NCBI GenBank assembly: GCA_037954325.1 | Contig: JBBMNZ010000018.1 | Location: 6,317,501 to 6,381,500, forward strand | Length of the DNA stretch: 64,000 nucleotides | Source: Fistularia commersonii | Lineage: Eukaryota; Chordata; Actinopteri; Syngnathiformes; Fistulariidae | Direction: 5' to 3' | Shown: positions 36,101 to 51,100 of the stretch, one piece after another | How positions within the stretch are numbered: the first letter of the stretch is position 1 | Layout: each line of letters opens with the position of its first letter | Position numbers and translations under genes: made by a program | The notes under the pieces: generated by a model | Seen by the model: only the letters and a program-made list of their open reading frames with translations | Database searches by the model: none | What the model was told of the DNA's origin: nothing

Positions 36101-39100
36101 GAAATAAAAAAAGAAAGCTTTTGATGAGATTAAGTCACAATCCTTATTTCACACTTGAAAATGAATATGGATAAAAATCCTGGGCTATTCCTTCTGTGAA
36201 GGTGTAGCAGAGCATTACTTTTGAGGAGGAAGCAATGGAGTAATATCGAGCCTGGAGACGAGGCATCAGCTCACAAAGGTGGTCTGTAGGAGGCCGTAAA
36301 GAGGGTATATCCTCGAGAATGGCAAGGATATTCCTACTTGCATCCAACACCCAGCTCTGGTAGAGAGCCTACAGAAACAGATGGACTCAATTCTTTTTAA
36401 CTACTTACAGCTTTGGATTTAACACAATTTATTAGAAAGAACGTGTATCTGTTTACACCATCACAGATGAGTGGTAACTGACCTTGCCCTCAGGAGAGGA
36501 TGAGGCCATTTTGCGCATCATCTCCTGGTCTTTCTGGTCTGAAGCATACTGTGCTAGCTCATAGAGGACATTAGTGCGGGGAGGATGTGTGATGTCAAGG
36601 TAGTGAGTCAGAGCTGTACGGTAGGTAGTTGGACAAGGGAAAGGGTGTTTCTTGTTGGATTCCTCTGCAAAACAAACATGTTATGACATATACCATTCAT
36701 TACAAAATCTAAATACTGTTAACAGAAGCAGACAAAATTGGTGATGCCCTTCCATTAAAAAAACATAAATGGTCACTGAAGTAGCTTGAAACTGACAAAG
36801 GTAATAAAAAATAAGAAATACAGAAAATTAACAATTGAAATCAGACACTGACTTTTAATTGTGAATTAATAGAAAAAGGAAAAAAGTATAGTCGCGCAGG
36901 ACGAAAATTATGTTACCCTTATGTTTATTTTATTACACATTCTTTAGTGGTAGTCCAGTCACTATAATTGGGCTATTTCTGTAACTCCCAATGAGACCTC
37001 TGCACCTGTCAACAGGTATTTTGGTCCACTATTCATGAGTGAAGTGGTCTAGTGGTCTCAGGTTTGGAGGGTACCTTCTCCAGTAGGATTTAGATCAGGT
37101 CTAATTGAAGGCTACTTTTAGAATCATCCAATGTTTTGTTCTAGGTCATTCGCCGGTATTTCAACTGTGAGTTTTGGGTCACTTCCCTATTTATTTTTAG
37201 AAGATTACATTCAAATGAATGTGATCAATCAAAACAAATGTTGGAATATTATAATTCATGTTTTTCTGTTAAAAGAAGTAAGTCTATCATTTTGAATTTG
37301 TAAAAATGGGCTCCATGTGAATGATTTCATATTTATAATGCCATGAAAATCCAGGGACAAACTAGAAAAGTCAAGGTTTCAACTGCCTACCATCAAGGTT
37401 GTTAAGGGAGATAACCCTATCAAGGTCCATTCCAAGAATTTGACCCAGCTTGTTGACCAACACAGAGTCATTTGTGGGGTAAAGAGCGACATGGTCTCCA
37501 GACTCATATCTGGAATTTAAAAAAAGGGCACGTTTGGACTGTTGCTACTTGCCAGAATGTATGAAAGAATTATTAATATCTTTATATGCCACTTAAGACA
37601 ATTTTCATTTGAAAATGGAGAATCATTACTTTATCTTGGCTGCAGAGTATCAATCTCTCACCTGATTTTGGAACCTGTAATATCTAATTCAAGGTGCATC
37701 AGATGTCTCTCACCGCCTTTGTTGAGTTTACGGTTGACAGTGACTGGGGCCAAGAAAGGGTTTTTCGAGTCAAATGGCCTGTAAGGAAAAATTATGACAG
37801 TAAATTATCATCAGATGACATGCACAATTTTGTCTAAAAATTAGCTTAAACAGTTAACAGTGAGCTAGTCACGTTTTTTTTATCTGGTGATGGATAGAGA
37901 AAAAAGGTATATTCCATTGGTTAATGAAAAGAGATGGGAGCTATTAGAGCATGCTACAAGTTTTGCATGACCATCACTGGAATAGAAATATCTGCTGCTG
38001 ACTGTTAAGTAAGAATAATGTTGAACTATTAAAGTTCAGTTTAAGAAGAAAATACACTTCAAAGGGCAGGTTTCCAGGTATTGGATTATGCCTAGTCCTG
38101 GATTAAACTTGATTTTATATTCACACAAATGATTTAGTCCAGGACATGACTCACTGAATCAAATGTTGGTTTACTGGTGCACTTCCATATCCCCCAGCCT
38201 GCTTTTTTTAAGATTTTAAGTACTTACGGCTTTTGGGCCTCAAAACTCTTCAGGCGGCCAATCTCTCCTGTATATACTTTATTCATGTTAATGTCAGTGT
38301 GATCCTCCAACTCATACTGCCGAATGCTGCAGGGTGGAAAAGCATATCAGAAAACATTAGCCTTTCATACATGCATTAAACAATAAATGAAAAGGATAAA
38401 CATGATTCCTGGAGAGTATTGTTTTACAATTGGATAGGCAATAAATACTATGATTCAGAGATTTGGTTTTTGGGCTTGAGCACTATTCAATTTAACTCAT
38501 ACTGATGTTTAAGAGAGCTAAATTCCAAAGGATGACTGGTCTTATTATCTACATATTAAATACATTTGTATTTCCAGCAAAATCTACTGAAGTATTAAAA
38601 CACAAAACATTCCTCCTTTCGACTTCGGCCCTCTTACAGTTTTTAAGCATGTTTTGTCTCAGCACCCATAGCCTTCTCTGGCTCTTTTCTCTTGCTTTGT
38701 ATGTGACAAAAAACCATAGACCAAGCAGCAAGTACACCATCATCTAGATGTCTTCCATTATTTATGAGATTAGTGTATATAAAACATCACTGCAGTTTCA
38801 CAGTAACATGCTATGACTCCACCCACATTGAGGAGGTACTATGAAGAAATCTACAGAAATACCAAACAAACCAAGTGGAGCGGAGTCAAATCAAGCCAAA
38901 TCGTGCTGAACTGTGTCGTGGAAACACATTTGGGATCATGTGAACAAAAGACTTCTTACATGAATACGAGTACATCAAACCAAGTGAGAAACTGTATATG
39001 CAGAAATAAAATGTCAATTAACCTTGACTCATCCCCCGAGGCTTCCACTCCAAAGTGCTCACATACAGCAGGCCAGAATTGTTCCCTCCATGACACAAAG

Positions 39101-42100
39101 TCCTCTTCCAGACTGAATGAGGGAATGAAGGACACAAAGTTAAAGACAACAGATGAACATCACTATTTAGCAACCTAAATTCTTACAGTTGTGATTTATT
39201 TTTCATTTTATAAAATATACTTTTGACAATTCAGCTTCAGGGGAGAACAAGCCAGTGTCTTTCTGAGCCAATCTCAATCCCACATAAATGCAGAGGGTTG
39301 CATAAGAAAGAGTATCCGGGACCAAAACCAAATATGCAAATTCAACCTACGACTCTTATGGTCAAGGCCCGGGTTAACAATGACCGCCATTGGGGCCGAT
39401 ACCCTATAGTGTACCAGCAGAAATTGGGCTACTATGGGTCGAGGAAGGAGAGGAGGTGTGTTTGGAGAGAGGAAAAGGGAACAGTTTGGGACAGAGTAGG
39501 GACTTTGAATATTGGGATGAGGACAGAAAAGCTGAAAAGTAGACCAAAGAAAAGCATACGACACGGTACTGAGAGAGGAGCTATGGTACTGTTTGAGGAA
39601 GTCTGGAGTGTCAGAAGTATGTTAGACTAGTTCAGGACATGTAGGCGATGTCTAAGACAATGGTGAGGTATGCTATAGGTGTGACAGAGAAGTTCAAGGC
39701 AGAGGAGGGACAACAACAGGCGTCAGCTCTGAGCCAATTCATGTTTGTAGTGGTTAGACCGGAATCTCCATGGATCATGATATTTTCAGATAACATTGAG
39801 ATCTTTCATGAGAGCAGGGAGCAGGTCAAGCAAATCTTGAGGTGGAGGTGTGCCCTTGAAAGGAGAGGAATGAAAGTTGGCCGAAGCAAGAGAGAATTTC
39901 TGAATGAGAGGGTCCCAAGTGCAATAGTGTGGCTACAGGGAGAGGAGAAAGTCAAAGATTTTCAAGTACTAAGGGTCAACAGCCCAGAGCAACAGAGAGT
40001 GTAGAAAAGAGGTGAAGAAATTGGTTCAATTGGGTTGGAACGAGTGGAGAAAAGTGTCAGGGATAATGTGTGACAAAGACAGGAGCAGAGCTCGGGTCAT
40101 AGAAATGAAGACTCTGAGGTTCTCTTTGGGAGTGACAATAATTGATAGGATCAGGAATGAGTTCCTCAGAGCGCCAGCACATGTTAGATGTTTCAGAAAT
40201 AAGGTCAAAGAAGCCAGACTGAGATGGTTTGGTCATGTATGAAGGATGGATAGTGACTAATATTGATAGAAGGATTCTGGGGATGGAGCTGCTAGGCAGG
40301 AGGCCTAGAGGAGGACCAAAGAGATGATAAATGGATGTCGTGAAAGAGGACATGAAGTTAGTTGATGTGAGATGATACAGAGAATAGGGTTAGAGGGAGG
40401 AAGTTGATTCCCTGTGGCGACCCCTGAAGGGAATAGCCGAAAGGAAAAGAATAAAATATACATCTGACAATGCTGTTTTACCGTTTTCCTTTCTCAAGCC
40501 AAACTGCAGTGTACTGAACAGTGTCTCTTTTACAGCAGTATCTAAATAAATCAAGTTGGTGCAAGTCCTGTAAAAGATGAATTTCTATCCAGAACACTTT
40601 AAACTGGTTTGTATTTATGTCCTTCAAGATGACTGCCTTTGTGAAGTACCTTTCACGGCCCACCGGGTCACACTAGGTTACTTACTTGCCATCATCATCT
40701 CCCAAACCAAGGTCAAAGATGCGCTTAGCTCCAAGCTCTTCCAACCTTTTGTCAACATATTTTCCCATTGCATTGTAGTGTTCATATGTCTTGTTGCCAA
40801 GAGCGAATACCTACACAGATGGGAATAATTGAGATCACCAGAGACCACTTTAGTTTAACCTTCTGTCTAATTTAAAGTAAAACCACTTTTATGAACTTGA
40901 TATTTAAAAAAAATACACTCCTGGCCAAAAGAAAAAATGTCTATACCTTAAAGGCCACCAATGCATATGTCTGACTGCTAATCTGTGTTCATTTATTTTT
41001 GTATTATGGTTAGAAATCAGTGACTCCTGCTGTGCAGGATGTTACCAATGTATGCATCCATTGGAATTGACAAGCCATGTTGTATTGCCCCTCCCCTATG
41101 GGGAAAAATACAGCCAATGACCAGCTATGAATATTATTTAGTTTTTTCAGTCATGATCTATATTACTTAAGGGGATTTTCAAGGGTTTAATGTGTAAAAC
41201 CCACTCATCCAAAAGGCCCCTATTGCATTTTTTCTTTTTTTAAACAGGAAATGTGGAGGCTGGAAGAAAATGCTAACTTGAACTTCACACTTTTTCAATT
41301 TATCTAAGTATTCACTGAGTATTTTATGCAGTTTATTTAGTGTGGTGTAGAAATGGTAAATGGATTTCATGTTTTCTTTTCTTACCTTAGCAGTATTTGA
41401 AAGGTTTTATGCATTTTTTTGATTCAAACACTAAAAGCGGATGCTAGAAACTGCAAGACAGTGAACTTTAGTTAGCATGTCATTCTTGTATTTTAGCAGC
41501 CTTTACAGTTCTCTAATGAAATGTGGTCAAGAGGATAGTAACTCATAGCGTCATGGACATGACAACACAGATAGCCTTCAAGATGCAAATAAGTCTGGCA
41601 TGCTACGTGTCAGCATAGCAATAATGATGCTCATCAGTTGGATAGATGCCAAAAGTGACAGTTCGTAACCCATAAAGATTTTTTTTGGGGGGGGCACTGA
41701 ACTACTGTATACCTAACATACAGAAGATACGCTTGTATAAAATTCTAAATGTATGCACATCACTCTATTTTAAAGCATATTCTAGAGCTTTTAAGTTATT
41801 AGCTTACTAATGGATTTAAGATCAGGTACATTGGACAGTGGAAAAAAGAAGAGAATAATCATATGTTTACTGTCATTATGCTTTTGCTACTCTGTTTGTG
41901 CTTTATTTGGTACACATTTCATCAGCAATGCATTGTACTATTTCAACCTGCAGGTGCAGGGCATATGGTTTTAACACTACTGTTAGCAACAAAATGTATC
42001 GTCATTATGAGACACAGCAGGAAAGGCAGAATCAGTGAAATCGTTGTGCTACTGGACAGACATGTAGGGCCACTGTTTTGAAAAAACTCAAATAAAACCA

Positions 42101-45100
42101 TATTACAAGTTAAGCTGAGTCAAGAGTCATTAGCCAGAGGGGACTTTGTTGAAACATGGCTCAACCTTTATATCTGTGACAATTGTTATACACATTAGCG
42201 TTCATACTGAACCACAGCTGTGGCTCTACACAGCAGAGAAATGTAACCCCTTCACACTTTGATGACTGTTTTCTAGATGTCATTTTTATATACTTGGATA
42301 ATAATTGAAATTAATTCCAAATTTTGTTTTAGATAATTTACATTATCCCATTTATTAAATTAACAACAGCAAATACTGATGCACATTTTGGTGCAGCATT
42401 TATTGGTGTAGCCTCTAATTTTGATAGTTAAATACTGCTCAAATTATACAATCATTGTCTTACACTAAATTTCAAACTTTCATTGAAAAGGAATGCCCAC
42501 TTGAGTCACTCATAATTTTTGTCATGAGACTTTTATAACACTCAATACAAGTATTGGAAAATGTCTCACTGTGTAGTTTAGTCCAGAAAGGTCTTCATCA
42601 TCATTTTCTTGCAGCCAGTCATACAAATCTTGTGCATTATCTGTTGGGTCTCCTTCCCCATAGGTTGCCATGCAAAAAATGGCAAGGGAGTTTTTGATCT
42701 CAGACAAATGAGACAGCTCACCCTGAAAATTGAGACAATAGAAACAAATACAATGAGTTATGAAGCCTTAACCTTTACAGAAGAGTGTATTACGTCACAA
42801 ATTATGATTATACAGTATAGATAAGTTTACTTTATGTGTAAGCACTTAGTGTTGGCTAGTTTTCTAAACAAACAAATGCAATTATACAGTAGATTTATGG
42901 AACTTAAGATACATTTTTTTGACAAATTAGGACATGTTGTATGGCACAGATGTGCCTGGCAGAAGTCCAATTCATGATATGTCAGAATAAAGCAGGAGAA
43001 TTAACTGAAATATTTAAAGAAAAATCAAACATCAGAGTCTTCAGTCGATAATGCAGCCTCAGGGCGGCACTGGCCCATGTCACCCCAAGCCTGCCTTGCG
43101 GGGGCACGGAGCAGTGTCTCCCTGTGCCGGTCCCAAGCCCGGATAAATGCAGAGGGTTGTGTCAGGAAGGGCAACCGGCGTAAAACTTTTGCCAAAACCA
43201 AACATGCCAGTCAACCATAACAGTATCATACTGAATCAGTCGTGGACTGGGTTAACAACGATCGCCATGGGTACTGATGACCTACAGGGTACTAGTGAAA
43301 ATTGGGCTACTTTGGGTTGAAGAACAAGAAGAAAAGGAGGAGTGGGTGTTCGGAAGCAGAGAGAGAGGAAGAAAGGAAAGAGCCTGGGACTGAGAGGAGG
43401 GACTTTGAATATCGGGACTATGACAAGAAAAGGTAGTTGGTCGACATGATGCAGAGAAGGAAGGTGGATATACTGTGTGTCCAGGAGACCAGGTGGAAAG
43501 GTAGTCAGGCTAGAAGCTTAGGAGAAGGCTATTAGTTGTACTACTATGGTACTGACAAGAGGAGAAATGGAGAAAGAGTCATCTTGAAGGAGGAGTTTGT
43601 TAGGAATGTCCTAGAGGTGAAAAGAATGTCAGATAGACTTATGAGTCTGAAACTGGAAATTCAAGGTTCGATGCTCAATGTTGTTAGTGGCGAAGTTGTT
43701 GGTGAAGGTAATAGAGGGGATGAAGAAGTGATGGGCAGATTTGGTATACAGGATAGGAATGCAGAGGGACAGATGGTGGTAGATTTTGCAAAAAGGATGG
43801 AAATGGCTGTAGTGACAGCCTTTTTCCAGAAAAAACAGGAACATAGGGTAACTTATAAGAGCTGAGGAAGGAGCACGCAGGTAGACTACATCTTGTATAG
43901 ACAAGGTAACCTGAAAGAGATCAGTGACTGCAAAGTAGTTGTAGGTGAGAGTGTAGCCAGACAGCATAGGATGGTGGTTTGTAGGATGACTCTGGTGACA
44001 AGGAAGATGAAGAGAACAAAGGCAGAGCAGAGGACAAAGTGGTGGAAGCTGAAAAGGGAGGAGTGTTGCTTGATTTTCAGGGAGGCATTGAGAAAGGGTC
44101 TGGGTGGTCAGGGTGAGCTCCCAGATAATTGGACAACTACAGCTCGTGTTATTAGGGAGACAGGTGGAAGAGTACTTGGTGTGTCATCTGGAAGGAAAGT
44201 AGGTAAGGAGACTTGGTGGTGGAATGGGGAAGTGCAGGAGTATATACAGAGAAAGCGGTTAGCAAAGACGAAGTAGGATACTGAGAGGACTTAAAAGAAC
44301 AGACAGGATTAAAGGGAGATACAACATAAGGTAAAGATAGAGGTAGCAAACAGAAAACAAAGGGCGTACGTGACTTGTATGCTCAGTTGGACAATAAGGA
44401 AGGTGAGAATGATCTATATAGGTTGGCGAACCAGAGGTAATGATGGAAAGGATGTACAACAGGTCGGGGTGATTAAGGATAGAGAGGGAAATGTATTGAA
44501 AGATGCTAGAAGAGTAATGGGAAGATGGAAAGAGTACTTTGAAGAGCTGATGAATGGGGAAAATGAAAGAGAGTAGGGTAGAAGAGGTGACTACTGTAGA
44601 CCACAAAGTAGCACAAATTAGTAAAATTGAAGTGAGGAAGGCATTGAAGAGGATGAAGAGTGAAAAAAGCAGTTGGTCCTGATAATTAACCTGGAGATGT
44701 GGAAGTGTCTAGGAGAGGAAGCAGTAGATTTTCTGACTCAATTATTCAATAGGATCTTAGAGTCAGAAGATGCCTGAAGAATGGAGACGAAGTGTGATGG
44801 TGCCCATATTTAAGAATAAAGGGAATGTGTAGAATTGCGGCAACTATAGAAGGATTAAGTTGACGAGCTATACAATGAAGTTATTGGAAAGAGAAGTGGA
44901 AACTAGACTGAGACAGGAAGTCAGCATTTGTAAACAGCAGTATGGCTTCATGCCTGGGAAGAGTGCTACAGATGTAGTATTTGTGTTGAGAATGCTAATA
45001 GAGAAGTACAGAGAAGCCCAGGGGGAGCTGCATTGTGTTTTTGTAGACCTAGAAAAAGCATATGACAAGGGTGCAAAGAGAGGAGCTCTGGTATTGTATG

Positions 45101-48100
45101 AGGAAGTCTGAAGTGGCAGAGAAGTATGTTAAACTGGTGCAGGACATGTATGCTAGCTGTGAGACAGTGGTACGGTGTGCTGTAGGGGTAACAGGGAAGT
45201 TCGAGATGGAGGTGAGACTCCATCAGGGATCAGCTCTGAGCCCCTTCTTGTTCACAAATGGTGATGGACAGGCTGACAGATGAGGTTAGACAAGAATCTC
45301 CATCGACCATGATGTTTGCAGATGACATTGTGATCTGTAGTGAGAGCAGACAACAGGTAGAGGAAAATCTCGAGAGGTGTAGGAATGCTCTGGAAAGGAG
45401 AGGAATCAAAGTTAGTCGCAGCAAGACAGAATATATGTGTGTGAATGAGAGGAACTCGGGTGGAATGGTGAGGCTACAGGGAGTGGAGATCCAGAAGCTG
45501 GAGGATTTCAGGTACTTTGGGTCAACAGTCCAGCACAACGGAGAGTACTTTGGGTCAACAGTCCAGCACAACGGAGAGTGTGGAAAAGAGGTGAAGAGAC
45601 GGGTCCAAGCAGGTTGGAATGGGAGGAGAAAAGTGTCAGGGGTACTATGTGATAGAAGACTATTGGCCAGAATGAAAGGAAGGGTGTACAAGACAGTGGT
45701 GAGACCAGCGATGCTGTATGGCCTAGAAACTGTTACAATGACGAAAAGACAGGAGGCAGAACTAGAGGTTGCAGAGATGAAGATGTTGAGGTTCTCTTTG
45801 GGAGTGACCCGGATGGATAGGATCAGGAATGAGTCTATCAGAGGAACAGCACATGTTAGATTGTTGGGAGAGAAGGTTAGAGAAGCCAGACTGAGATGGT
45901 ATAGTCATGCACAAAGGAGGAATAGAGAATATATTGGTAGACGGATGCTGGAATTGGAGCTGCCAGGCAAGAGGTCTCGAGGAAGACCAAAGAGAAGATT
46001 TATGGACGTAGTGAGAGAGGATATAAAGGTAGTTGATGTGAGATAGGAGGATACAGAGAATAGGGTTAGATGGAGAAAGTTGATTCGCTGTGGCGACCCC
46101 TGAAGGGAAAAGCCGAGAGAAGAAGAAGTCTTCAGTCGATGATGAATTTATAACCTCTACAAGTCCCATACTTTCCAAAATATCCATACTGTAATATTGC
46201 AAATGTTAGAAGTGCAATTTTCACAATGCTCCATTGATGCTGAATACCATGTCATACTCCTCTGGATCTGCAGCCATTCCTTTCATGCCATAGCGCTGAG
46301 CATCTTTGGATAGTCGGTTAGCAAATTCCTCCGCTGTTCCTGTCTGGGAGCCATAGAACACAATGATGTTCTTGCCCTGGTAATTAAACAAAGAGAAATG
46401 CATTTAACTTGTGGTTATTTAACTAAAGGGCAACAAATATGGGCATTAAGATAAGTATGTCCCAGAGAGTTAAACAAACACCTCAATGTTTTATCCTTTG
46501 GACGCCGTTGCTTTTGTGTGATGTTTTTTTTTTAATTCCTTCTTGGATTTTAGGATAAGTGGACCCAAATAAGAGTAAAAACGCTCAGCAATCAATACAA
46601 TTTTTTCCACAAATACAATCCAAAACAAAAGCAATTATGTCCAAAAATTTGAATATTCCGCTAAAATTCAACCAATGTGTTTCAAATATGACACTGTAGG
46701 ATTGATTGATGATAGGACAGCATATGAGAGTCCAGGATTCTGGCTTAAGACTTACCACAAAGTCAAAGTTAACTACTAACTAAAAAAAAAAAAATAGCAG
46801 TTTCTACTGAAATGCTCTTGTCAGTATAATTTATATAACTTTACAATTTTAGATAGAAATGTTATCCGTTTTGAAAAGCTTTGAGATAAAAACTGAATAA
46901 TTTCTGAAGAGAACACATGTTTTTTTTTTTGCCTCACATATGTGTTTTTCATCACCAGAAAATTAGTAAATAGTTTTTCCTACCTTTTCCAGATTGGTGA
47001 CAACCTTGTAATAGAAATACAATTATTATCTTAAAAAAAGACTCACTGTTTTCTTCATTTTCTCAATGAAGCTCATCTCTGTTCTTGTGGGTGTTCTGAG
47101 GAAAAAAAAAAAAGAACTCTTAAATACGTTAATGCAGTCTAAGTTACAATACAATGATGAAAACAGTTTGCTGTCAAACAATGGTGTCATGTTTGCTTAA
47201 AACATTTACCATGTACATGAATTCAAATGAAATGTTGACAATGACATCATGCTTTTCTAAAGATACGAATACAGCCTTTTAAATGAGAGATAATAGCATT
47301 CAAAGTTTCAAATACATACAAATTTTTTTACAAGGATTAAAGTGGGAATGGAATATGATTAAAACCATTAATAATCAAGACAAAAATGTGACCCCACTGC
47401 AAAATACAGTAAAATTTAGGTATATTCTATTTGGACAAAGAAAAAAGGAAAATGAAGCTAATTCATGTAGTTAGGTAAATAGTGGGTGTCAAACAGTCAC
47501 CATCTAATTCCAAGATGGTATTTAGCTTCAATATAAGCTCAGAAATTAAATGATTTGAGTCAAAAACAAAAACTAAATTTTGGATTCACAAATTTAAACA
47601 TTATTTTCTTTGAAGTAGGTGTTTAAATAAACAAGTATATAATAATATACAATCTTTTTAGGACTTTTTTTCAAGACATTTTACTTAAAAAGTTTAAACT
47701 AATTAAGTCCCCCCACACAAAAAAAAAAAACAAAAAGATGACTGTTGCTCTCTGATGAATAATAAATAATGAAGGAGATGCCTGGCAATGCAGCCTCAGG
47801 GGACCATAGGCAAGTGTCTCCCTGAGCCGGTCCCAAGCCCAGATAAATGCAGAGGGATTGCCTCAGGAAGGGCATCCAGTGTAAAACTTTTGCCAAAACC
47901 ATGTGAATCAAACCTAATAATCTCATACCCAATCAGTCGAGGGAAGAGGACAGGGCAGGAAGCAAAATGGAGAAGGCGTTATCTTGAAAGACGAGTTTTG
48001 AGGGAATGTTTTGGAGATGAAAAGAATGTCAGACAGACTTATGAGACTGAAACTGGAAATTGAAGGTGTGATGCTCAATGTTATTAGTTGCTATACCCCG

Positions 48101-51100
48101 CAGATGGGAAGCTCTGGAGTGATTTGGATGAAGTGATAGAGAATATCCCAAAATAGAGATGATAGAGTGGTAAGCGCATGTCGGTGTAGGCAATAGAAGG
48201 GATGAAGAAGTAATGTAGTGATGTAAAGTAGAGGAGGTAACCCGAAAGAGATCAGTGACTGCAAAGTAGTTGTAGAAGATGCTAGAAGAGTGATGGGAAG
48301 ATGGAAAGAGTACTTTGAAGAGCTGACAAATGTGAAAAAGAAAGCGAGGCAAGTGTAGGCAGGTGACAATTGTAGACCACAAAGTAGCAAAGATTAGTAA
48401 AAGTGAGGTGGGAAGGCATTTAAGAGGATGAAGAGTAGAAAGGCAGTGGGCCCTGATAATATACATGTGGAGGTGTGGAAGTGTCTAGGAGAGGCAGCCT
48501 GAGAGAGAGATGCCTGAAGAATGGAGACAAAGTGTGATGGTGCCCATTTTTAAGATTGGGGGTGTGCAGAATTGCGGTAACTATAGAGGAACAAAGTTGA
48601 TGAGCTATACAATGAAGTTATGGGAAAGAGACAGAAAACAGAAATCAGCATTTGTGCACAGCAGTATGGCTTCATGCCGAGAAAGAGTACTAAAGATACA
48701 GTATTTGCTTTGAGAATGGTAATGGAGAAGTACAGAGAAGGCGAGAGGCACTGTGTTTTTGTAGACCTAGAAAAAGCAAATGACCAGGTGCCAAGAAAGG
48801 AGCTCTGGTATTGTATGAGGAAGTCTGGAGTGGCAGAGAAGTATGTTAGATTGGTGCAGGGCATGTATGCTAGCTGTGAGACAGTGGTGCAGTAGGGGTA
48901 ACAGAAGTTCAAGGTGGGACTCCAAAAGGGATCAGCTCGGAGCCCCTTCTTGTTCGTAATGGTGATGGACAGGCTCACAGATGAGGTTTGACAGGATTCC
49001 CCATGGACCATGATGTTTGCGGATGACATTGTGATCTGTAGTGAGAGCAGACAACAGGTAGAGGAAAATCTCGAGAGGTGTATAAGAGGAACTCGGGTGG
49101 AACGGTGAGGCTACAGGGAGTGGAGATCAAGAAGCTGGAGGATTTCAGGTACCTGGGGTCAACAGTCCAGAGCAACAGAGAGTGTGGAAAAGAGGTGAAG
49201 AGACGGGTCCAAGCTTATTGGAATGGGTGGAGAAAAGTGTCAGGGGTACTATGTGATAGAAGACTATTGGCCAGAATAAAAGGAAAGGTGTACAAGACAG
49301 TGGTGAGACCAGCGATGATGTATGGACCGGAAACAATTACAATAACCACAAGACAGCAGGTAGAACTAGAGGTTGCAGAGATAAAGATGTTGAGGTTCTC
49401 TTTGGGAGTGACCAGGATGGATAGGATCAGGAATGAGTCTATCAGAGGAACAGCACATGTTTTGAAGAGAAGGTCAGAGAAGCCAGACTGAGATGGTTTG
49501 GTCATGTACAGAGGAGGGATAGAGAATATATCGGTAGACGGCTGCTGGAATTGGAGCTGCCAGGCAAGAGGTCTCGAGGAAGACCAAAGAGAAGATTTAT
49601 GGAGGTAGTGAGAGAGGATATGAAGGTAGTTGGTGTGAGAGAGGAGAATACGGAGAATAGGATTAGATGGAGAAAGTTGATTCGCTGTGGCGACCCCTGA
49701 AGGGAAAAGCCGAACGAAGAAAAAGAAGAAGACTGTTGTAGCATGATACATAAAGGTACTGACAAAGTAATAATGTATCAGCATAACATGTCTTGAACAG
49801 TAGTTATGTAGATTTGAAAAAGCTGGGCTCAAAGTATGGTTTATAGTGTCCAGACATGACAAACATTTTTGTGTTTAAGTCTATCCTCTGAGATAATCTA
49901 AAGAGGACGCTTGATGGCTTTTAAAATTGGCCTTTGCAGTCCGTGATAAAAATAAGAAAATAATGTAGGAGTCATGCCTGTAACAAGATACATTGAAAAC
50001 AGTTGGGTGCAAAATATATATCAGAGCAAGTGGTCAGAATAAATGATAGCTGATCAGATGTTTTTCATGGCAGTGCCACAAGTAACTGAAATACACTTGA
50101 GTAATTGCTTGAGGAATAAAACCAGTAGTTCACTGACCTTTCAGCAGCATCTCTCCTATCCCCTGGCAGAGAGAAAACACAGCCCATGGCATGTAGACCT
50201 GTTATCCAACAGCCAATGGCTAGGCCACACCAGAATCAGCTATGCTAAGTGTCAAAAGCACGACTCAATACTCCCAAAAATAAGGGTGAAAAAGTAATTA
50301 CAAATTGGCCACTGACAGGTTTTCATGAGATTCCTGCCTTTACCTTTTTGTGACTCCAATTTCAATCTGAACTTTGCCACTTCCTGTTCTGTCCCGTATT
50401 ACTTTTACAGAGAGAGAGAGAGGGGGGGGCAGACAAAGAAACAGACAAAGCTCAGAAACCTACTAGCCTTGTCAGTGTCTGGCAACAGCAAAGGACACAA
50501 TGGTGGGAAACTGACTTTCCAGTAAAATGTAGCTGAGCTGCAGACCCACACTTTGACTCACACAAACCCTCTGGTGTTGAAAATGCCTTCCGTCTCATCC
50601 CCGCCCCTTTTTCTTTCCAGTCTTAAAAGGTGTGAGGAATGAAACAGCCTACAATATCCATTCTGGGGATTTGGCAAGTCATCAGCTAACCACAGCAACT
50701 ACTCCATGGACTGTGGGGGGGGGGGGGGGGGTGAATGGTAGTTTTCTTGCAGTGTCCCCAGCCCCCCTCTCACTGGAGGAGAGCAGGAAATGTCATTGCT
50801 ATGGCAACCTCATTTATCATAAAAGGATTCCATTTGTGACACGGCCCTATGCCAATGGCTGAGCAGCTCAGCCCACACACATGCACAAACAAAAAAAAAG
50901 ACACTGGAAAGAGAAGAATGAAGACCCAAAAAGTAGTACAGGGGAGAAGGAGCAACTTTTCTTTTACCGGTACTTCAACTTTCCACCTTTGGAGAAGACT
51001 TGTAGTGCTTGGCTTACCCTCCTTTTTTGTTCTCTATATAACTTTCAAATTTGGTTCATGGCCAAACACAAAATCACAGGAAAGACTACACCCCTTCAAA

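Noticed and set aside
47740..49736. GACTGTTG as target duplication of the 47.8-kb LINE
   Set aside because: Only 8 bp, and the left copy is about 40 bp away from the recognisable 5' end; kept as weak only.
49215..49862. 215-codon minus-strand frame
   Set aside because: Antisense of the RTE-like LINE C-terminal region; the plus frame has the conserved protein.
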